NCBI GenBank assembly: GCA_028278025.1
Contig: JANQFE010000045.1
Coordinates: forward strand, 1 to 64,000
DNA: 64,000 bases
From: Thermodesulfobacteriota bacterium
GTDB taxonomy: Bacteria > Desulfobacterota > WTBG01 > CAIYCZ01 > CAIRTM01
Direction of reading: 5' to 3'
Under the pieces are notes generated by a model that searched no databases, was not told where the DNA came from, and saw only the letters and a list, made by a program, of their open reading frames with translations. Position numbers and translations under genes: made by a program. Shown here piece after piece: positions 59,470-64,000 of the stretch; positions within the stretch are counted from its first letter, which is position 1, and the number at the start of each line of letters is the position of its first letter.

Positions 59470-61329
59470 ATGGCTATACCATGCCGATGCGTTCTTAGCT
59501 TTTTCCTTGCGGTTGTAATCGTTGCTTGCATCTGTGCCGGCACTTCCGCCTGGGCTGAGGAAGCGCAAAAGAAAGATTCCGCAAAAGCCGTTGAGTATTC
59601 TTTTGATGCCAGCATCGGGTATCATCATGCCAATGTAAACAGTTATCGCGGAAAAGTGGGCGAATATGAAGTGCTGGATCCGGGCATGGAGGCCGCATTC
59701 AGTTTTGAAGCCTATACGCGCAGCAAATACCTTGATATTATCGGTGACATTAAAGACAAACATGACCAGCGGTACCTGCTCGGCTTTGATAGTGACCGGA
59801 TTTTTCAAACCGAAACATCTTACAATCGTTTCAGGCACTACCTTGACCATGATCCTTTAAAAAATCAGGACTTTTATACCGATTTTGATGCAGGCAAAAC
59901 TAACTCCATTACCTGGGAAGAGGTAAAAAGCAAAAACACTTTTCGTGTTCCTTTTGTTCCGGGCCTGAAACTTACGGCAGATTACCGGCAGGTGAACAAG
60001 CGCGGCCACCGACAGGCTACTACTGTCAGCAAGTGCACCCAGTGTCACGTTAGCTCTCGAAACAGGCGCATTAACCAGACCATTAAGGATATTAAAGTGG
60101 GCGCTGAAATGGCGGTTGGCCCGCTTACGCTCAACTACAGTCACCTCCAGAGAAACTATAATGAGGGCGGCAGTGCGCCCATTGCGTATTACAGTAATGC
60201 CGCAACCTCCTTCCCCGTTAAAGGGTATAACCGCTACAATTCAGTGTCAGATTCACGCACCTATGTGAACCAAATTAAAGCTCGGGTGGACCTCCCCCTT
60301 CAGTCTACTTTTTATTTTGATTATGAGACCGGTAAAAACCACAACCGGGAAACCCGCAATGAACGGGAGTTCCAAAGCTATGCGGTTCGCTTGGCAACTG
60401 CCTGCTTAAAATATGTTTCTTTCAACTTTAATTATTATGATTATGACATGGAAAATGATGTTCCGAATGCTATGGAACGGGATGTTACCAGAAGCGGTTT
60501 TTCATTCAGGACAATTTCCTGGAAAAAAACGTTTTTACGGGGCAGCTACCGCGTGGAGGATATAGAACGGCGCAACAGCGCCGAGGAATCGACCCTGAAA
60601 CAGATTTTTACGCTGGCACTGTTTAGCAGGCCGCACCGTAAGCTGAATTTTAACATACAGTACCGTAATGAACAGATTGATGATCCCTTTATTTCTGAAC
60701 AGTGGGAATTGATCAGGTTCACGCAAACCAGTCTGCCTACCAGAAGAGATGAGCTGCAGCTTGCGCTGAACTGGACACCCCGCGGCAACCTGTCCTTTTC
60801 CTCTACCATCCGCTATGGAGATTCTGAAAGCAGCCGCTATGTAATAGATGAAGAAAGGCTGGAAATGATATTCAGCATGTGGTATGCACCCAATGACAGG
60901 CTCATGCTCACAGCTTCCTATAGCCTTATTGATACGGATATCGATACCCGCGCAATCTATAAAACCTATCACCGCAGCGGGAGCCTTTCGGATTATCTAT
61001 TTGACCGCAGTGTTCCCTATGATGACTCAAGCCACTGCTACAACCTGACGATTAACTATCGCCTCAGCAAAAGGGTGGCCTTGACAGGCAGTGCTACCTA
61101 TGTAGACTCCAGTGCTGATTATGACTCTTATATTAATACAAAAAATATCGGTAAATTCTCCGACCTTAACATTGAACGCCTTGATACGGCCCTCGGACTG
61201 GATTACCTCTACAAGCCCAACCTCTCTTTCTACACACGCTATAATTATCGGGACTATGATGACCGGGAAGTGAGTGACCTTGATGGGGAAGCCCACATTA
61301 TTAGTTTTGGTGTAAACTATTCATTTTGA
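59470..61329 (+). CDS. MtrB/PioB-family outer-membrane barrel (cluster B)
   Basis: This is a 619-residue paralogue of 43020-44861. A signal peptide (SFFLAVVIVACICAGTSAWA) is followed by YSFDASIGYHHANVNSYRGK, DHDPLKNQDFY, the single haem-type site KCTQCHVSS after RGHRQATTV, many beta strands and the terminal FGVNYSF. With the decahaem gene upstream it forms a second porin-cytochrome conduit. No clear terminator lies between it and the next gene. Confidence 0.9.
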   Translation: MAIPCRCVLSFFLAVVIVACICAGTSAWAEEAQKKDSAKAVEYSFDASIGYHHANVNSYRGKVGEYEVLDPGMEAAFSFEAYTRSKYLDIIGDIKDKHDQRYLLGFDSDRIFQTETSYNRFRHYLDHDPLKNQDFYTDFDAGKTNSITWEEVKSKNTFRVPFVPGLKLTADYRQVNKRGHRQATTVSKCTQCHVSSRNRRINQTIKDIKVGAEMAVGPLTLNYSHLQRNYNEGGSAPIAYYSNAATSFPVKGYNRYNSVSDSRTYVNQIKARVDLPLQSTFYFDYETGKNHNRETRNEREFQSYAVRLATACLKYVSFNFNYYDYDMENDVPNAMERDVTRSGFSFRTISWKKTFLRGSYRVEDIERRNSAEESTLKQIFTLALFSRPHRKLNFNIQYRNEQIDDPFISEQWELIRFTQTSLPTRRDELQLALNWTPRGNLSFSSTIRYGDSESSRYVIDEERLEMIFSMWYAPNDRLMLTASYSLIDTDIDTRAIYKTYHRSGSLSDYLFDRSVPYDDSSHCYNLTINYRLSKRVALTGSATYVDSSADYDSYINTKNIGKFSDLNIERLDTALGLDYLYKPNLSFYTRYNYRDYDDREVSDLDGEAHIISFGVNYSF

Positions 61330-61400
61330 TCCTGCATTCTTTCCATCTACTCTGATAAATATGCTATAACTATAGTAAAGTACCTATGGAGGCATCCGGC

Positions 61401-61997
61401 ATGAAAAAATTTGTGTATATTAGTTGTGTCTGTCTGCTGATATGTATACCCTGCCGGAATGCTGCGGCTGTCCGGGTAAACCTTACCAGTGAGTCTGTAA
61501 CGGAGGCCGTAGATACCGGAACAAAGCATGGGTCAAAAATTACCGCTTACCTTAAGCAACAATATAGTTTCGGCAATGAGGATATGTTTGAAGAATATGG
61601 AATTATAAGGAGCAAGTGGTCAAAACTTGCAATGCTGGCCGGCTTGTTAGCCGCCAGGGACAAACAACCCTCGGAACGGGAAATAAATCACATTACCGGT
61701 GACACCCATCTGCAAATAGATGTCGTTACTTATGGCAATACAATTGATTTTGCCGAAAAATGTAAGGTTCACCTGGTGCAGAACGGCACCATCATAGAGC
61801 CGGAAAAAACCTCTGCAACGCATTCCTCTCATATACCCGGTAAAAAAACAGCAGCCTCAGGTTTTCCGAAATATCGTGCCACCGTAGGATCATATTTTGC
61901 CTACGGCACGTTCTGCCCTGACTGCAAAGTTGAAATTGTTTTGACCAAAGATGGTAAAACAGTTACCTTTGCAGTCAATCTTGCTGATTATAAATAA
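61401..61997 (+). CDS. Small exported protein of unknown function (cluster B)
   Basis: This is a 198-residue paralogue of 44932-45516. The ATG at 61401 is chosen because GGAGG lies 8 bases upstream and the signal peptide begins there (KKFVYISCVCLLICIPC). An upstream ATG at 61386 would place the SD inside the gene. Conserved segments include SLTSESV-like start residues, FGNEDMFEEYGIIRSKWSKL and GFPKYRATVGSYFAYGTF. No known domain is recognised. Confidence 0.7.
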   Translation: MKKFVYISCVCLLICIPCRNAAAVRVNLTSESVTEAVDTGTKHGSKITAYLKQQYSFGNEDMFEEYGIIRSKWSKLAMLAGLLAARDKQPSEREINHITGDTHLQIDVVTYGNTIDFAEKCKVHLVQNGTIIEPEKTSATHSSHIPGKKTAASGFPKYRATVGSYFAYGTFCPDCKVEIVLTKDGKTVTFAVNLADYK

Positions 61998-62030
61998 GCA
62001 AGAGTACTCCAGCGCAGGTTAATAATAAAA

Positions 62031-62059
62031 AAACCACCCCGATATCGGGGTGGTTTTTT
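62031..62059 (+). terminator. Rho-independent terminator
   Basis: AAACCACCCCGAT and ATCGGGGTGGTTT form a perfect 13-bp stem followed by T-rich sequence, 34 bp after the 61997 stop. Confidence 0.85.
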
Positions 62060-62114
62060 ATTTTACATGTTCAGTTTGAGCTATATGGCAGATGGGGGTT
62101 TTCCGACAGCCTCC

Positions 62115-62302
62115 AGTACAGCGTCACACTTTAATTTGTCAGTTGATCGATGAAGGTCTTTGGTTTTGGGCAGCAAGGGCGGTGTGAGCAATTGCCTATA
62201 CTATAAGACACAGTCGTTCCAGCGAGCACAGAGCCCGCTGCAATCAACACCAAAGACCCTCGCTAAATCTTTACCCCCAAATTCAAAAGTGACTCTGTAC
62301 TA
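62115..62302. mobile_element. MITE, copy 2 (188 bp)
   Basis: About 80 percent identical to 52888-53076, with ends AGTACAGCGTCAC and GACTCTGTACTA in the same long-hairpin design. Its right end (CTA, TAG on the minus strand) forms the stop codon of the cytochrome gene 62300-63427. Confidence 0.8.
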
Positions 62303-63427
62303 GTCCGCATGTATCAATGTTGCCGCCTGCACTGCCCAGTCAAAATCATGCGCCCTGCCGAAACTGCCGTCATGGCATCCCAGACAGGTAAAATTCAGGG
62401 TGAGAAAACCATTGGTATAGGTTTTACCATCCTCCTGGAAAAACATTGCAGCAGGTTCTGCAGCCGTATCCACACTGTAGAGATGTGCACGTGTGTCGCC
62501 TTTCAGGTTATCTCCTGCACCGGTTGATGTCTGTTTCTTCACGGCCAACGGCATATGACAATCAATACAGTCAACTCCTGCTGCGATATGAAACTGATTT
62601 ATCGTCTCAGTGTGGCATGTAGTGCAATCAATAATAATGGCGTCCTGAGGATTGTTTTGCACACTGACGTGGGGATTGTGGCAGCGTACACACTTAAAGG
62701 CTGCTTTACCGCCGGTAAGCAGCTCATCAAACTGCTGGTTGTGTTTTATCAGGCCGTCCTCTGCCTCCACCCTGTTCTGGCTGTCCCCCCTGGTATGACA
62801 ACGCCCGCACAACTCGGCAGACGTATCGACAATGATGTTATCCTTTGAAGGAGAGCCAACATGGTTACTGCCGGGGCCATGACAGTTTTCACAATCTATA
62901 AATACATGCAGGGAGTCCTGCAGGTCCTCCGCGATATCTGCATGGCACAGCTTGCAAGTCTCTGAACCCACCGCGACCGGCGGCTCATCAGGGGTAGCCT
63001 CCGTAATACTGAAGGTGGCTTCACGAGTTGAAATTGCATCTATGATACCGACAAAGGATATCCGTGCTGTTGCCGTACCGCTTGCATTAGCAGGAATGCT
63101 CACATCCCAGGTGGTGGTATATGATCCGGCAGGCAGAAAGGCGTACTCTGCCGGAAGCGTTTCCTGAAAATTGGTTGCGCTGATTTCTCCCCATAAAAAA
63201 ACAGCCGTCATGCGACCGTCCACGCTAAAATCAACTTTAACCCGCATATCATCACCAGGTTCAAAAACTGTTGTGGCAGTGCCGCCCGGATCAGTAGTGA
63301 GTACTTCATCAACACTCATTGTCTCAGCACAGAAACCCGTTTGAACGGAGATCATAACCGGCACCAAACACACAGCTAGAACAACAGCCGGAAAAGCATA
63401 GCGTCTAAAAAAAATAGTAAGCATCAT
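62300..63427 (-). CDS. Exported seven-haem cytochrome c (cluster B)
   Basis: This is a 375-residue paralogue of 32706-33854. A signal peptide (AFPAVVLAVCLVPVMISVQTG) and an Ig-like domain (about 35-145) precede the haem domain with CKLCH, CENCH, CGRCH, CVRCH, CTTCH, CIDCH and CLGCH. It keeps the third haem site that the cluster A copy has lost. The stop codon comes from the terminal repeat of the adjacent MITE, but the protein ends at the same place as its paralogue (LIHAD against LVHE), so little was lost. It is preceded by a small exported protein gene (63501-63899). Confidence 0.87.
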   Translation of the reverse strand: MMLTIFFRRYAFPAVVLAVCLVPVMISVQTGFCAETMSVDEVLTTDPGGTATTVFEPGDDMRVKVDFSVDGRMTAVFLWGEISATNFQETLPAEYAFLPAGSYTTTWDVSIPANASGTATARISFVGIIDAISTREATFSITEATPDEPPVAVGSETCKLCHADIAEDLQDSLHVFIDCENCHGPGSNHVGSPSKDNIIVDTSAELCGRCHTRGDSQNRVEAEDGLIKHNQQFDELLTGGKAAFKCVRCHNPHVSVQNNPQDAIIIDCTTCHTETINQFHIAAGVDCIDCHMPLAVKKQTSTGAGDNLKGDTRAHLYSVDTAAEPAAMFFQEDGKTYTNGFLTLNFTCLGCHDGSFGRAHDFDWAVQAATLIHAD

Positions 63428-63500
63428 GAATTTCTGTCTCCTTTTAGTTGCTGGATCATGGTAAAGCTGAAAACAGCATTCTATATCTATAGATTATAAA

Positions 63501-63899
63501 TTATAACGAGCCCAACAGATACCCTGCAGCCAGAACGGTCTGGGTATCATCCCCGACATAGGCAATGCCGCTGGCCAGGAGGACAGGGTCAAGTGCAAAC
63601 CCGGTAAAAAACAGTGTTAGATCCCTTCCCGAAAAAAAGTCAGGTGCCCGATAAACGGCTACAAAGGCATTGCCGGCAGACAGGTATGTGCCGAAACCAT
63701 CCATACAGCCAATCACTAAAATATTATCTGGTCTGAAGGTTATGGCTGTGGGATTACACCCCGGCAACGGATTCAGCATAAACACTTGGTAGCGCTTGTT
63801 GGCAACATCTGTTGCTTCGGCGGCGGCTGCCGGCAGTGTACCGGCAGCGATAAGCAAAAGCACGAGACTTAAGATGATTAGTGGTTTTGTATGCTTCAT
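63501..63899 (-). CDS. Small exported protein of unknown function
   Basis: This is a 132-residue protein from the ATG at 63899 (GAGGG 8 bases upstream). GTG 63914 is a less likely start. The signal peptide PLIILSLVLLLIAAGTLPAA is cleaved near AAAEA. The mature part has beta-rich, Gly-containing segments (NPLPGCNPTAITFRPDNIL and VIGCMDGFGTYLSAGN) with two Cys that could form a disulfide. It may be a short beta-propeller fragment or lipid-binding fold; I do not recognise it. It lies 74 bp upstream of the seven-haem cytochrome gene on the same strand. Confidence 0.6.
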   Translation of the reverse strand: MKHTKPLIILSLVLLLIAAGTLPAAAAEATDVANKRYQVFMLNPLPGCNPTAITFRPDNILVIGCMDGFGTYLSAGNAFVAVYRAPDFFSGRDLTLFFTGFALDPVLLASGIAYVGDDTQTVLAAGYLLGSL

Positions 63900-64000
63900 A
63901 GGGCAGACCCTCACTTGTTATGAATTGATGCTCATGCGTGAAATACTATTACTTTTTTGGTCAGTAAATCAAAAAAAAAAAAATCCGTCAAGAAAAAAGA

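Noticed and set aside
62300-62302. Truncation of the seven-haem cytochrome by the MITE
   Set aside because: The MITE does provide the stop codon, but the paralogue ends at the equivalent residue, so the protein is essentially full length.

Overview
The window looks like the chromosome of an anaerobic, metal- or mineral-respiring Gram-negative bacterium. Its features are porin-cytochrome conduits, more than 120 CxxCH haem motifs, System II cytochrome c maturation (CcsA/ResB), a sigma-54 activator and AT/GC-balanced coding sequence. A member of Desulfobacterota (Desulfuromonadales/Desulfobulbales-like) fits best. Nitrospirota is a serious alternative, and no rRNA or tRNA is present to decide.

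Layout. 1-7.3 kb: six intact minus-strand genes of mostly unknown function (a HEPN-like protein, a DUF2971 protein, several membrane proteins) and one broken gene. Several are followed by attC-like imperfect hairpins bounded by GTTRRRY/RYYYAAC boxes, and five junctions carry the same ~60-bp leader. No integrase is visible, so this resembles an integron cassette cluster without an integrase (CALIN). 7.8-10.7 kb: a compact folate operon, folK-folE-pabA-pabB. 10.7-12.9 kb: an ECF sigma factor, its zinc-finger anti-sigma and two Spy/CpxP-like periplasmic proteins. 13.6-26.1 kb: a type I-D CRISPR-Cas locus (cas3', an unusual AAA ATPase with a nuclease-like tail, cas10d, csc2, csc1, cas6, three passenger genes of which one is broken, cas1, cas2, cas4) and an array of 8 repeats and 7 spacers. 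26.1-31 kb: tatA, ccsA/resB, a formylglycine-generating-enzyme-like lipoprotein and an alpha/beta-hydrolase lipoprotein.

31.2-63.9 kb is the most striking part. A PAS/sigma-54 activator precedes gene cluster A (32.7-45.5 kb, all plus strand). In order it encodes a haem lipo/periplasmic cytochrome, an FGE-like lipoprotein, a membrane-tailed multihaem cytochrome, a cytochrome b-c fusion, an NHL beta-propeller, 16-haem and 14-haem cytochromes, a DmsE-type decahaem cytochrome, an MtrB/PioB-type outer-membrane barrel and a small exported protein. Cluster B (49.0-63.4 kb) is a full paralogous set, rearranged into divergent units, with the b-c fusion split into two genes and the 16-haem protein enlarged to 20 haems. 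Two copies of a ~188-bp MITE sit at points where the gene order of B departs from A. Between the clusters lie a multihaem lipoprotein cytochrome whose reading frame crosses an in-frame TGA followed by a good SECIS-like hairpin (likely selenocysteine) and a double-rhodanese lipoprotein resembling ExtH of the Geobacter selenite/tellurite (ext) cluster.

Working model (inference). The inner-membrane cytochrome b modules pass quinol electrons to periplasmic multihaem wires and then through decahaem/MtrB conduits across the outer membrane. The CcsA/ResB proteins mature the haem proteins. The sigma-54 activator probably drives cluster A and the selenocysteine-cytochrome/ExtH unit, because both have GG-N10-GT -24/-12 elements. 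Acceptor substrates cannot be read from sequence; the Ext-like genes point towards selenium, tellurium or other metal(loid) oxyanions for at least one branch.
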